Notes: a model not told the origin generated them from the sequence alone. Shown: positions 45,361 to 54,850, counted from the stretch's first letter. The stretch is 64,000 nucleotides of DNA from Microbulbifer yueqingensis (GCF_900100355.1 NZ_FNFH01000006.1:1-64000); one strand, 5' to 3'. Numbers and translations: made by a program.

Positions 45361-46404
45361 ATGCAGGCAGGAAAACTTCACTTGGGACCTTCCGATAACG
45401 CCGCGACCGCGTTTCCGGTCACAGAGCAGCCCTGGAAACTGGTGGCGGACGTAGGCGGCACCAACGCCCGCTTCGGCCTGGCGCGGGAGGTCGACGGCAG
45501 CGCGGCCGTGGAGGAAATCCACACCCTGCGCTGCGCCGACTTCGAGTCCCTCGAGCAGGCCGCCCGCGCCTACCTGGAATCCATCCCCGCTGCCATGGCC
45601 GCCGCTGTCGGCGAGGCCTGTATCGCCGTGGCCGGCCCCATTGACGGCGACCGGGTAGCGGTTACCAACCTGCCCTGGCGTTTCTCCGGCACCGGCCTGG
45701 CCAGTGCGCTGGGCTACAGCCGGGTCGCCCTGCTGAACGACTTCGCCGCCCTGGCCATGGCCTGTCCGGGCCTCGACGGGACTCACCTGGAGAGAATCGA
45801 CAACCTCACCGGCCCGCTGCCGGAGCACGAGCCGGTGCGCGCGGTGGTGGGCCCGGGCACCGGCCTGGGTGTCTGTGGCCTGCAGCGCACCGCTACCGGG
45901 TGGGAGCCCCGCCCGGGCGAGGGCGGCCACGCGAGCATCGCCCCGGCTACCGACGAAGAGTTCGCCATCATCCGCTACCTGCACCGCGAGTTCGAGCATG
46001 TCTCTGCCGAGCACCTGCTGAGCGGCCCGGGGCTGGAAAATATCTACCGCTCGCTCGTCGCCCTGCGCGACGTGCAGGCCCCGCAGCGCACGGCGGCCGA
46101 CATCAGTACCGCCGCCCTGGTGGGAGACTGCCAGCTGGCCGGCGATGCCGTGGAAACCTTCTGTGGCCTGCTGGGTAGCTTCTGCGGCGACGTAGCGCTG
46201 GTGATGGGCGCCCGCGGCGGCCTCTACCTGGGTGGCGGCATCCCGCCGAAAATCCGCCCGCTGCTGGTGCGCAGCGATTTCGAGCGCCGCCTGCGCGCCA
46301 AGGGGCCCATGTCCGCTTACCTGGAGAACTTGCCCGTGTACCTGGTGAGCCACCCCTTCCCGGCCCTGCACGGCGCTGCCGATTACCTCGGCGGCCAGAA
46401 GTAA
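45361..46404 (+). CDS. glk: glucokinase
   Basis: A 347-residue enzyme that phosphorylates glucose with ATP. Phosphate-1 motif ADVGGTNARFGL starts at A29; VAGPIDGDRVAVTNLPW and ALLNDFAALA carry the substrate site, and GPGTGLGV and EGGHASIAP follow. It belongs to the Glk (PF02685) group. The N-terminal 25 residues are an extension relative to E. coli Glk (321 residues). The enzyme completes the path from beta-glucan through glucose uptake to glycolysis. It leads the run of GH3-GH3-GH16 genes. Confidence 0.94.
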   Translation: MQAGKLHLGPSDNAATAFPVTEQPWKLVADVGGTNARFGLAREVDGSAAVEEIHTLRCADFESLEQAARAYLESIPAAMAAAVGEACIAVAGPIDGDRVAVTNLPWRFSGTGLASALGYSRVALLNDFAALAMACPGLDGTHLERIDNLTGPLPEHEPVRAVVGPGTGLGVCGLQRTATGWEPRPGEGGHASIAPATDEEFAIIRYLHREFEHVSAEHLLSGPGLENIYRSLVALRDVQAPQRTAADISTAALVGDCQLAGDAVETFCGLLGSFCGDVALVMGARGGLYLGGGIPPKIRPLLVRSDFERRLRAKGPMSAYLENLPVYLVSHPFPALHGAADYLGGQK

Positions 46405-46462
46405 TACGACCGATAAAACAGAACGACAGATAAGAACGCAAAGCGTAATGAGGAGAGAGTCC

Positions 46463-49054
46463 ATGTCATTTTCCCGGCAAGTGGGCACAGGCCTGTTGCT
46501 GTGCAGCGCGATCCTCGCCGGCTGCGGCGAGCGTGCAGCATCCACCGACGCGAAAGCGGAAACACAGGGTGCCGAGACGGCCGCCCAGGCCGGCGGCGAC
46601 GTAAGCGCCTGGCCGAAACTCGAGCCGGCGCTGCCGAAGGACCCGGCCGTCGAGGCCCGTGTCGACGAGCTGATGGCGCAGATGTCGCTGGAGGAAAAGG
46701 TCGGCCAGATGATCCAGGCCGAGATCAAGTACGTCACCCCGGAAGACGTGAAGAAATACCACCTGGGCTCCGTGCTGAACGGCGGTGGCAGCTACCCGGA
46801 CAATGACAAGTTCGCCACCCCGCAGGACTGGCTGGCCCTGTCCGAGGCGTTCTTCGAGGCCTCCATGGACACTTCCGACGGCGGCACCGCCATCCCCATC
46901 ATCTGGGGCAGCGACGCCGTGCACGGCCACAACAATATCGTTGGGGCCACCCTCTACCCGCACAATATCGGCCTGGGCGCCGCCCGTGACCCGGAGCTGA
47001 TCCGCCGCATCGGCGAGGCCACCGCGCGTGAAGTGGCGGTGACCGGCGTTGACTGGACCTTCGCCCCCACCGTGGCGGTAGTGCGCGACGACCGCTGGGG
47101 CCGCACCTACGAGAGCTACTCCGAGGACCCGGCCGTGGTGAAGGCCTATGCCGAAGCCATGGTGAAGGGCCTGCAGGGCGAGAAGAACGACGACGACTTC
47201 CTGCGCGGCGAGAACCTGGTAGCCACCGCCAAGCACTGGATTGGCGACGGCGGCACCATGCGCGGTATCGACCGCGGTGACAACCAGGTGCCGGAAAAGG
47301 AGCTGGCCGAGGTGCATGCGGCCGGTTACTTCGGCGCGCTGCCCGCCGGCGTTCAGACCGTAATGGCCTCCTTCAACAGCTGGAACGGCGACCGCCTGCA
47401 CGGGCACAAGCACCTGCTGACCGACGTGCTGAAAGAGCGCCTGGGCTTCGACGGCTTCGTGGTGGGTGACTGGAACGGCCACAAGTTCGTGCCCGGCTGC
47501 ACCGTGGACAGCTGTGCCGCAGCCATCAATGCCGGCCTGGACATGTTCATGGTGCCGTCCGACTGGAAGGAGCTGTACAAGAACACCCTGGCCCAGGCCC
47601 AGAGCGGCGAGATCCCCATGGCGCGTATCGACGATGCGGTGCGGCGCATCCTGCGCGTCAAGGTTCGCGCCGGCCTGTTCGAGCACCAGCGCCCGCTGGC
47701 CGGCAAGGACGGCATCCTCGGCAGTGACGAGCACCGTGCGCTGGCACGCGAGGCGGTGCGCAAGTCGCTGGTGCTGCTGAAGAACAACGACCAGCTGCTG
47801 CCGCTGAAGCCGACCCAGAACATTCTCGTCGCCGGCGATGGCGCCGACAACCTGTCCAAGCAGAGCGGTGGCTGGACCATCTCCTGGCAGGGCACCGGCA
47901 ACACCCGCGAGGATTTCCCCGGGGCCACCTCCATCTTCGAGGGCATCGAGGCAGCCGTTGAGGGCGCCGGTGGTGAAGCGCTCCTGAGTGAGCAGGGCGA
48001 GTTCGCGGCCGACAGCTTTGCCAACGGCGAAAAGCCGGACGTGGCCATCGTGGTGTTCGGCGAGGAGCCCTACGCCGAGTGGCACGGTGACCTGTCCAGC
48101 CTGGAATACCAGCTGGCCACCAAGAAAGACCTGGCGCTGCTGAAGAAGCTCAAGTCCCAGGGCATCCCGGTAGTGAGCGTGTTCCTGTCCGGCCGCGTAC
48201 TGTGGGTGAACAAGGAGATGAACGCCTCCGATGCCTTCGTAGCCGCCTGGCTGCCGGGCTCCGAGGGCGCCGGCGTGGCGGACGTACTGTTCACCGATGC
48301 CGACGGCAATGTGCGCTACGAGTTCACCGGTACCCTGCCGTTCAGCTGGCCGGAAGAAGTGCACCAGACCGTGCTGAACCCCTACCACAAGAATTACGAG
48401 CCGCTGTTCGAGCTGGGTTACGGCCTGCAGTACGGCCAGGAATCCCTGGTGAGCAACGAGCTGACCGAGGACGGCGAGACCTACACCGACGGCGCGCTGG
48501 AAGATGCCTGGATGCTGGTGTCGCGCCCGCGCGCGCCCTGGCAGCTGCAGATCGCCGAGGCCGACCGGGCTCCGGTGGTGATGGCCGGCAACCGCGCCGT
48601 CAGCGGTGACGACGAGAACATCATCGTGGCCTCCATCGACATGGAGTCCCAGGAAGATGCCCGCCAGATCCAGTGGAAGGGCCTGCGTGGCGGCAGCGTG
48701 ACGCTCGCCGCAGAAAAACCGCAGGATCTGAGCCGTTACCTGAAGGAAGGCGCCGCGCTCAGCTTCGATGTGCGCGTCGACAGCAAGCCCGAGCAGCCGG
48801 TCAGTGCCGCCGTCGCCTGTGGCGAAGACTGTGTCGCCGAACTGCCGCTGCAGAATGCCCTGCAGTCGCTGGAAACCGGCGAGTGGTCAAAGCTCTCCAT
48901 CGACCTGCAGTGCTTCGTCGACAAGGGAGCCGACTTCAGCCAGGTCTCCAATGCGCTGGCACTCAGCACCGAAGGGCAGCTCTCGCTCGCGGTTGCTAAT
49001 ATCAAGTATGTGCCCAACGCTGCGGAAGACGCAGAGATCCGCTGCCAGGGCTGA
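46463..49054 (+). CDS. lipoprotein GH3 exo-beta-glucanase with ExoP-like C-terminal domain
   Basis: An 863-residue exo-acting beta-glucosidase/glucan glucohydrolase. The lipobox LAGC gives a lipid-anchored Cys near residue 21. GH3 N domain spans about 60-400, with the nucleophile D336 in GFVVGDWNGHKF; the GH3 C domain follows (about 430-650; KNNDQLLPLKPTQ, VVFGEEPYAEWHGD). Residues 690-863 form a galactose-binding-like domain, as in Pseudoalteromonas ExoP. The ATG at 46463 has AGGAGAGAG upstream. It removes glucose from beta-1,3/1,4 oligosaccharides. Confidence 0.94.
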   Translation: MSFSRQVGTGLLLCSAILAGCGERAASTDAKAETQGAETAAQAGGDVSAWPKLEPALPKDPAVEARVDELMAQMSLEEKVGQMIQAEIKYVTPEDVKKYHLGSVLNGGGSYPDNDKFATPQDWLALSEAFFEASMDTSDGGTAIPIIWGSDAVHGHNNIVGATLYPHNIGLGAARDPELIRRIGEATAREVAVTGVDWTFAPTVAVVRDDRWGRTYESYSEDPAVVKAYAEAMVKGLQGEKNDDDFLRGENLVATAKHWIGDGGTMRGIDRGDNQVPEKELAEVHAAGYFGALPAGVQTVMASFNSWNGDRLHGHKHLLTDVLKERLGFDGFVVGDWNGHKFVPGCTVDSCAAAINAGLDMFMVPSDWKELYKNTLAQAQSGEIPMARIDDAVRRILRVKVRAGLFEHQRPLAGKDGILGSDEHRALAREAVRKSLVLLKNNDQLLPLKPTQNILVAGDGADNLSKQSGGWTISWQGTGNTREDFPGATSIFEGIEAAVEGAGGEALLSEQGEFAADSFANGEKPDVAIVVFGEEPYAEWHGDLSSLEYQLATKKDLALLKKLKSQGIPVVSVFLSGRVLWVNKEMNASDAFVAAWLPGSEGAGVADVLFTDADGNVRYEFTGTLPFSWPEEVHQTVLNPYHKNYEPLFELGYGLQYGQESLVSNELTEDGETYTDGALEDAWMLVSRPRAPWQLQIAEADRAPVVMAGNRAVSGDDENIIVASIDMESQEDARQIQWKGLRGGSVTLAAEKPQDLSRYLKEGAALSFDVRVDSKPEQPVSAAVACGEDCVAELPLQNALQSLETGEWSKLSIDLQCFVDKGADFSQVSNALALSTEGQLSLAVANIKYVPNAAEDAEIRCQG

Positions 49055-49084
49055 TACTGGGAGCGTAGTGAGTACTGACTGATC

Positions 49085-49114
49085 GCAATGCCCGGGCAAT
49101 CGCCCGGGCATTGC
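49085..49114 (+). terminator. perfect 13-bp hairpin between the two GH3 genes
   Basis: GCAATGCCCGGGC and GCCCGGGCATTGC pair around AATC, 31 bases after the first GH3 stop. There is no T-run, so it may stabilise or process the mRNA rather than stop transcription outright. Confidence 0.6.
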
Positions 49115-49191
49115 GCATTGGGAACCGGATAATAATCACAGGCAGAGCCGCGACTCTTCTCGTCCGCGGCCTGCACCGCCAAGGAGAGAAA

Positions 49192-51153
49192 ATGAACAGC
49201 AATAATATTTTCCGTACAGGTGCGCTGGCACTCGCGCTGGCCCTGGCCGGCTGTGGCGGCGAGGAGCCCGCCCAGCAGTCCTCCCAACAGGCCGGCGATA
49301 AACCCGCGGCCGAGGGTGAACAGCAGATGGCAAGCAAGGATATCGACAGCCGCGTGCGCGAGCTGGTGAGCCAGATGACCCTGGCGGAGAAGGTCGGCCA
49401 GATGACCCAGGCCGAGCGCCGCCACGCCACGCCGGAAGACGTGAAGAAATATCACCTGGGCTCCATCCTCAACGGCGGCGGCTCCTTCCCGGGTGAAAAC
49501 ACCCGCGAGGACTGGGTGCAGATGATCCGCGACTACCAGGATGCGGCCACCTCCACGCGCCTGGGAATCCCCATCATCTACGGCACCGATGCCGTGCACG
49601 GCCACAGCAACGTGGTGGGCGCGACCATCTTCCCGCACAACATCGGCCTGGGCGCCACGCGGAACCCGGAGCTCGCGCAAAAAATTGCCGATGTCACCGC
49701 TCGCGAAGTGGCTGCCACCGGCGTTTCCTGGACTTTCGCCCCCACCCTGTGCGTAACCCGCGACGAGCGCTGGGGCCGTTCCTACGAGTGCTTCGGCGAA
49801 TCCCCCGAGCTGGTGGCCGAGTTCGCCGGCCCGCTGGTATACGGCTTCCAGGGCGGCCCCATGGAGGGCGAGACCCTGGCCGACAACAAGATCGTGGCCA
49901 CTGCCAAGCACTGGGTCGGTGATGGCGGCACCACTTACGGCACCGGCGACGAGAACTACGAGATAGACCGCGGCGACACCCAGCTCTCCGACGAGGAGCT
50001 GCGCGAGCTGCACATCGCCCCCTACAAGCCCGCCCTGGATGCCGGCGTGGGTACCGTGATGATCTCCTACAGCAGCGTCAACGGAACCAAGATGCACGAG
50101 CACAAAGAGCTGATCACCGGCGTGCTGAAGGAAGAGCTGGGCTTCGACGGCTTCACTATCTCCGATTGGGAGGCCCTGAAGGAAATCCCGGCCGAGACCA
50201 ACCGCGAGCGGGTGGTGCGCTCCATCAACGCCGGCGTGGACATGGTGATGGAGCCCGAGAAGTGGCAGCAGTTCATCACCGACCTGACCGCCGCCGTTGA
50301 GGCCGGCGAGATCTCCATGGCGCGCATCGATGATGCCGTCAGCCGCATCCTGAAGGTAAAGCTTGAGGCAGGCCTGTTCGAGAACCCGCTGCCGCCGCTG
50401 GCCAACGGTCCCGACGCGGACGAGCTGCTGGGCCACAAGGACCACCGCGAGCTGGGTCGCCAGGCCGTGCGCGAGTCCCAGGTAGTGCTGAAGAACACCG
50501 ATCGCCTGCTGCCGCTGGCGAAGGGCAAGAAGGTATTCGTGGCCGGCTCCCACGCCGATGATATCGGCCTGCAGTCCGGCGGCTGGACCATCGAGTGGCA
50601 GGGCAAGGCCGGTGATATCACCGAGGGCACCACCATCCTCGAGGGCATCAAGGAAGTGGCCGGCGGTCCGGTGACCTACAGTGCCGACGGCGCCGGTGCC
50701 GAGGGCCACGACGTGGCTATCGTGGTGGTGGGCGAGGATCCCTATGCCGAGGGCATGGGCGATTACCGCGAGGCCCCCTGCGAGCTGTGCAAGCCGCTGA
50801 CGCTGAGCGACGAGCAGCTGGCGGTACTGGAAAAAGTCGAGGCGAGCGGTGTACCCACTGCCGTGGTGCTGGTCTCCGGCCGCCCGCTGCTGATTGCCGA
50901 CCAGCTGCCCCAGTGGGAGGCATTGGTGGCAGCCTGGCTGCCCGGCACCGAGGGCGCCGGCGTGGCCGACGTACTGTTTGGCGACTACGCGCCCAGCGGC
51001 AAGCTGCCGGTCACCTGGCCGAAGAACCTCAAGCAGATCCCCATCAATGTGGGTGACGAGGAGTACGATCCACTGTTCCCATACGGCTTCGGCCTGACCT
51101 ATGCCGAAGATGGACGGGCCGAAGAGGGCCCGGCCGGGGAGGGGCAGCAGTGA
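49192..51153 (+). CDS. lipoprotein GH3 beta-glucosidase
   Basis: A 653-residue GH3 lipoprotein, lipobox LAGC with Cys at about residue 19. The N domain carries the nucleophile D325 in GFTISDWEAL and KHWVGDGGT in the substrate pocket; the C domain includes VVVGEDPYAEGMGDY. It resembles the preceding GH3 throughout but lacks the C-terminal extra domain. Both probably act in the periplasm or on the outer membrane on glucan oligosaccharides. The stop overlaps the GTG start of the next gene (GTGA). Confidence 0.94.
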   Translation: MNSNNIFRTGALALALALAGCGGEEPAQQSSQQAGDKPAAEGEQQMASKDIDSRVRELVSQMTLAEKVGQMTQAERRHATPEDVKKYHLGSILNGGGSFPGENTREDWVQMIRDYQDAATSTRLGIPIIYGTDAVHGHSNVVGATIFPHNIGLGATRNPELAQKIADVTAREVAATGVSWTFAPTLCVTRDERWGRSYECFGESPELVAEFAGPLVYGFQGGPMEGETLADNKIVATAKHWVGDGGTTYGTGDENYEIDRGDTQLSDEELRELHIAPYKPALDAGVGTVMISYSSVNGTKMHEHKELITGVLKEELGFDGFTISDWEALKEIPAETNRERVVRSINAGVDMVMEPEKWQQFITDLTAAVEAGEISMARIDDAVSRILKVKLEAGLFENPLPPLANGPDADELLGHKDHRELGRQAVRESQVVLKNTDRLLPLAKGKKVFVAGSHADDIGLQSGGWTIEWQGKAGDITEGTTILEGIKEVAGGPVTYSADGAGAEGHDVAIVVVGEDPYAEGMGDYREAPCELCKPLTLSDEQLAVLEKVEASGVPTAVVLVSGRPLLIADQLPQWEALVAAWLPGTEGAGVADVLFGDYAPSGKLPVTWPKNLKQIPINVGDEEYDPLFPYGFGLTYAEDGRAEEGPAGEGQQ

Positions 51154-52199
51154 AAACAGGCTGGCAGTGCCGCCTGGTCCTTACCGTACTCTCTGTTTTC
51201 GCCATCGCCGCCTGTAGCGGCGGTGGCGACGAGACCCAGACCGAAACCGCGAGCGCAACCGCAACTCCCGGCGCGCAGGCCTGCCTGGCCACGCCACTGG
51301 AGAGCGGCTACTGCCTGGTATGGCGCGACGAATTCGACGGCCGGGAGCTGGATACCAGCAAGTGGAGCTACGAGCGCAACTGCTGGGGCGGCGGTAATGA
51401 CGAGGCGCAGTGCTATGTGGACGACCCGGACAACGTCTGGGTCGCCGACGGGCAGCTGCACCTGAAGGCCATCCGCGAGGACGCGGTCGGCCCGGCAGTA
51501 ATGGACGATCACCCGGATTACGACCCGGCCGACACCAGCGGCAGCGGCACCTACACCTCGGGGCGCCTGCGCAGCGCCGGCAAGGGCGACTGGAAATATG
51601 GCCGCTTCGAGATCAGGGCGAAACTGCCCCGCGGCCAGGGTTCCTGGCCCGCGGTGTGGATGCTGCCCACCGACTGGGACTACGGCAGGTGGGCTAGCTC
51701 CGGCGAGATCGACATCATGGAGGCGGTCAACCTGCATGTGGGCGGTGAGGACCGGGTACACGGCACCCTCCACTACGGCGGCCCCTCACCGGAAAACGTC
51801 CACAGCGGCGAGCCCTACCGCCTGCCGGACGGCGCCAACCCCGCCGACGGCTTCCACGAGTACGCACTGGAGTGGGAAGAGGGCGAAATCCGCTGGTACG
51901 TGGACGGCGACCACTACGCCACCCAGACCAGTGATGGCTGGTACTCCACCGCCGAGCCCGACAGCCCCCACGCGCCCTTCGACCGGCGCTTCCACCTGCT
52001 GCTCAACCTCGCGGTGGGCGGCAACTGGGCCGGCAAGGAAAACGACACCGGCATCGACGAGAGCGCCTTCCCGCAGCAGATGGAAGTGGACTACGTACGC
52101 GTCTATCAATGCACCCGCGATCCCGAGACCGGCAAGGGCTGCGCCGCGCGCGGCGAGGACTTTGTCCATAACCCGGGCAAGCAGCCCCCCGAAGCCTGA
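51150..52199 (+). CDS. lipoprotein GH16 endo-beta-glucanase (laminarinase-like)
   Basis: A 349-residue lipoprotein, with lipobox IAAC near residue 22. The GH16 domain spans about 55-315, with catalytic E186-x-D188-x-x-E191 in GEIDIMEAV. WRDEFDG and GRFEIRAKLPRGQGSWPAVWMLP are typical of laminarinases. It would cut beta-1,3-glucan chains internally at the cell surface. The start is GTG at 51150, coupled to the GH3 gene upstream. Confidence 0.94.
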   Translation: MKTGWQCRLVLTVLSVFAIAACSGGGDETQTETASATATPGAQACLATPLESGYCLVWRDEFDGRELDTSKWSYERNCWGGGNDEAQCYVDDPDNVWVADGQLHLKAIREDAVGPAVMDDHPDYDPADTSGSGTYTSGRLRSAGKGDWKYGRFEIRAKLPRGQGSWPAVWMLPTDWDYGRWASSGEIDIMEAVNLHVGGEDRVHGTLHYGGPSPENVHSGEPYRLPDGANPADGFHEYALEWEEGEIRWYVDGDHYATQTSDGWYSTAEPDSPHAPFDRRFHLLLNLAVGGNWAGKENDTGIDESAFPQQMEVDYVRVYQCTRDPETGKGCAARGEDFVHNPGKQPPEA

Positions 52200-52235
52200 C
52201 CGACGCGCCTCCTGCGGAATCCCCCCCGGTATTCC

Positions 52236-52258
52236 GTAGGAGCGGCCGCTGGCCGCGA
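52236..52258 (+). repeat. REP-like repeat type I, copy 1
   Basis: Palindromic GTAGGAGCGGCC followed by GCT and GGCCGCGA, 37 bases after the GH16 stop. Six more copies occur at 54.3-57.8 kb. Confidence 0.8.
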
Positions 52259-52386
52259 CCGGCCCCGGTAGCCCCCGCACATCGCCAATCGCGCCAGTCC
52301 CTCCGCCCACCGTATCCCTCTGGGCGACCGCGCTCCAACCGTTATGATGTAGGCAACATAAAAATAACTGGGGGAAATTGCCCGCG

Positions 52387-52890
52387 ATGATAAAACGAAT
52401 CCTGCTCCCGGCCCTGCTGCTGGCCGCTGCAAACACGCTCGCCGCCAACGCCAATGACCTGGCGACCGAAATGCGCGAGCTGGACACCGCCCTGTTCGAC
52501 TCCTTCAACCGTTGCGCCGACAGCGACCAGCTGGCCCGCCACGAGGCCCTGTTTGCAGAGGATGTCGAGTTCTACCACGACAACGGCGGCGTCACCTGGG
52601 ACCGCGCCAGCATGATCGAGAACACCCGCAAGAATGCCTGCGGCAACTACCGCCGCAAGCTGCTGGAGCAGACCTTCCGCGCCTACCCCATCAACAATTT
52701 CGGGGCCATTACCCAGGGCGTGCACGTCTTCTGCGAAAACGCCACCGGCCGCTGTGAGGGCATGGCGGATTTCGTCATGGTGTGGAAGAAGACCGACGAC
52801 GGCGAGTGGAAGATCACCCGCGCGCTGAGCTACGGCCACCGCCCCTTCGACAGCGCCGCGGCCAACGAAAGCGCTGCCGCCGGCGACTGA
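52387..52890 (+). CDS. secreted DUF4440/SnoaL-like protein
   Basis: A 167-residue protein with a signal peptide (cut near ANA, residue 21) and an NTF2-like fold: LDTALFDSFNRCADSDQLARHEALFAEDVEFYHDNGG is the DUF4440 pattern. Three cysteines (CADS, CGNY and CEN/RCEG) could form disulfides. I use the ATG at 52387; a TTG nine bases upstream is closer to GGGGG but too close to be good. It lies between the glucan genes and an amidohydrolase. Function unknown. Confidence 0.8.
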   Translation: MIKRILLPALLLAAANTLAANANDLATEMRELDTALFDSFNRCADSDQLARHEALFAEDVEFYHDNGGVTWDRASMIENTRKNACGNYRRKLLEQTFRAYPINNFGAITQGVHVFCENATGRCEGMADFVMVWKKTDDGEWKITRALSYGHRPFDSAAANESAAAGD

Positions 52891-52985
52891 ATTCGCTCAC
52901 GCGGTGTTTTTGCGAAAATGATTTCACGCACACCCCGCTGCAGCTTTCCCGGCAGCGGGTTTAAAACAATAACCAGGGGGAATCC

Positions 52986-54263
52986 ATGAAAAAATCCATA
53001 CTCGCCGCCGTGGCGGCCTCACTCCTCTCCTCGGCGGCCATCGCCAAGACCACCATCATCCACGCCGGCCAGCTGCTCGCGGTTCCCGGCGACAAGCCGC
53101 TGAAAGAGCGCAGTATCTTTATCGAGGACGGCGTCATCACCGATGTGCGTGAGGGCTATGTGCAGGAAGGCAGCGCCAGCGTCATCGACCTGAAGGACAG
53201 CTTCGTGATGCCGGGGCTGATGGACATGCACGTGCACCTGCAGGGCGAGCTGGGCCCCACCAACGATTCCGATGCGCTGAAGATGTCCAAGCAGCTGATG
53301 CAGATGCGCTCGCAGATGTACGCCATGCGCACCCTCAAGGCAGGTTTCACCACCGTGCGCGACGTGGGCTCCAGCCCGCAGGAAATGTATGCCATGCGTG
53401 ATGCCATCAACAATGGCTGGATTGACGGCCCGCGCATCATCGCTGCCGGCGGTGTGGGCATTACCGGCGGCCACGCGGATATCAGCGGAGTGAGTCCCGA
53501 GCTGATGGCCTTCCACGACGAGAAGAACAAGACCGTGTGTGACGGCCCCTACGACTGCCGTCGCGCCACCCGCCACGCCATCAAGTACGGCGCCGACCTG
53601 ATCAAGATCACCTCCACCGGCGGGGTACTTACCGACCGCGCCACCGGCACCGGCCAGCAGATGGAAATGGACGAGCTCAAAGAGGTAGTGCAGGCGGCCA
53701 AGCGCATGGGCCGCAAGGTAGCCAGCCACGCCCACCAGGAAGCGGGCATCATCGCCGCGCTGGAAGCGGGCGTGGACAGTATCGAGCACGGCTCCTACGC
53801 GGGCCCCGCCTCGCACAAGCTGTTCAAGCGCAGCGGCGCCTACCTGGTACCGACACTGCTGGCTGGGGACACGGTGGTGCAGATGGCGAAGAATACCGAG
53901 ATCCTCACCGAGGCCCAGAAGGAAAAGGCCATCCGCGTCGGCAACGACATGAAAGGCAATTTCGCCAAGGCCGTCGATGCCGGCGTGAAGATCGCCTTCG
54001 GCACCGACACCGGCGTATCCAAGCACGGCGACAACGCCCGCGAGGCGGTGCTGATGCACCAGGCCGGCATGGACACCATGTCCATCATCCAGTCCGCCAC
54101 CGTCAACGCCGCCGACCTGCTCGGGATGACTGATTCCATCGGCACCCTGGAAGTCGGCAAACAGGCCGACATCATCGCCACCGACGGCTCGCCGCTGGCA
54201 GATATCGAAGAGCTGCTGGATGTGGACTTCGTCATGAAGGGCGGCAAGGTGTTCGTGCAGTAA
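52986..54263 (+). CDS. secreted metal-dependent amidohydrolase
   Basis: A 425-residue protein with a signal peptide (cut near AIA-KT, residue 20). The metal motif is H-x-H in GLMDMHVHLQG, the bridging Lys lies in KYGADLIKITSTGG, a metal His is in SHAHQEAG and another in IEHGSY, and the metal Asp in FGTDTGVS. It is of the Xaa-Pro dipeptidase / imidazolonepropionase-like group, whose periplasmic members split N-acyl-amino acids or dipeptides. AGGGGG precedes the ATG. It has no clear link to glucan breakdown. Confidence 0.9.
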   Translation: MKKSILAAVAASLLSSAAIAKTTIIHAGQLLAVPGDKPLKERSIFIEDGVITDVREGYVQEGSASVIDLKDSFVMPGLMDMHVHLQGELGPTNDSDALKMSKQLMQMRSQMYAMRTLKAGFTTVRDVGSSPQEMYAMRDAINNGWIDGPRIIAAGGVGITGGHADISGVSPELMAFHDEKNKTVCDGPYDCRRATRHAIKYGADLIKITSTGGVLTDRATGTGQQMEMDELKEVVQAAKRMGRKVASHAHQEAGIIAALEAGVDSIEHGSYAGPASHKLFKRSGAYLVPTLLAGDTVVQMAKNTEILTEAQKEKAIRVGNDMKGNFAKAVDAGVKIAFGTDTGVSKHGDNAREAVLMHQAGMDTMSIIQSATVNAADLLGMTDSIGTLEVGKQADIIATDGSPLADIEELLDVDFVMKGGKVFVQ

Positions 54264-54315
54264 CAAGGCACAATCTCCGGGGAAGCGGTACCGCCGCTCC
54301 CCTCACCACGCCCTT

Positions 54316-54338
54316 GTAGGAGCGGCCGCTGGCCGCGA
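54316..54338 (+). repeat. REP-like repeat type I, copy 2
   Basis: Same palindrome as copy 1, with GCT in the centre. Confidence 0.8.
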
Positions 54339-54406
54339 CCGCCGCCACCCGCTCCGCTAGCCCTACCGTTCGACCTAACCACCAACGTGTCTTCCTGCTC
54401 CGCAGT

Positions 54407-54436
54407 CCCTGGATGCCGGCCTCCGCCGGCATGACG
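54407..54436 (+). repeat. palindromic repeat type II, copy 1
   Basis: CCCTGGATGCCGGC and GCCGGCATGACG arms around TCC. A near-identical copy is at 54601-54630. Confidence 0.75.
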
Positions 54437-54455
54437 CTATTGGTTCTCATCACCT

Positions 54456-54478
54456 GTAGGAGCGGCCCATGGCCGCGA
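54456..54478 (+). repeat. REP-like repeat type I, copy 3
   Basis: Type I palindrome with CAT in the centre, giving a longer perfect stem GCGGCCCATGGCCGC. Confidence 0.8.
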
Positions 54479-54524
54479 TTAGCCGGGATGCAGGCAAAAT
54501 CCCGTGTCATAACCTCCTTGCGCC

Positions 54525-54551
54525 GTCACCCCAGCGCAGGCCGGGGTCCAG
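54525..54551 (+). repeat. palindromic repeat type III, short form
   Basis: GTCACCCCAGCGCAGGCCGGGGTCCAG, a shorter relative of the elements at 57648 and 61736. Confidence 0.6.
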
Positions 54552-54600
54552 GTACTACTGAGCCACTCCCTACCTCCAATGTGAATTCCTGCTTCCTGGC

Positions 54601-54630
54601 CCCTGGATGCCGGCCTACGCCGGCATGACG
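54601..54630 (+). repeat. palindromic repeat type II, copy 2
   Basis: One base different from the copy at 54407-54436 (centre TAC for TCC). Confidence 0.75.
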
Positions 54631-54691
54631 ATGTTTTTTATTACCGTCCCGCCGCCGGCCCACTTCACGTGTGCGCTCTACAGGGCTCCCC

Positions 54692-54714
54692 GTAGGAGCG
54701 GCCGCTGGCCGCGA
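54692..54714 (+). repeat. REP-like repeat type I, copy 4
   Basis: GCT-centred form of the palindrome. Confidence 0.8.
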
Positions 54715-54759
54715 CCACCGCCGCCACCCGTTTCGCTATGATGTTGGTTCTCGTCACCT

Positions 54760-54782
54760 GTAGGAGCGGCCCATGGCCGCGA
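54760..54782 (+). repeat. REP-like repeat type I, copy 5
   Basis: CAT-centred form. The bases in front (GGTTCTCGTCACCT) match those before copy 3 (GGTTCTCATCACCT), so the repeat unit is longer than the palindrome. Confidence 0.8.
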
Positions 54783-54850
54783 TCAGTGGCCGGCCGTCCC
54801 AACAATGATCCTTCCACCGTCCCAGGCTTGCTTTCTTCCCCCAAATAAAA

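Noticed and set aside
46466-50709. Long minus-strand frames across both GH3 genes
   Set aside because: Both GH3 genes are complete with lipoboxes and catalytic residues; the antisense frames are His/Val-rich shadows.
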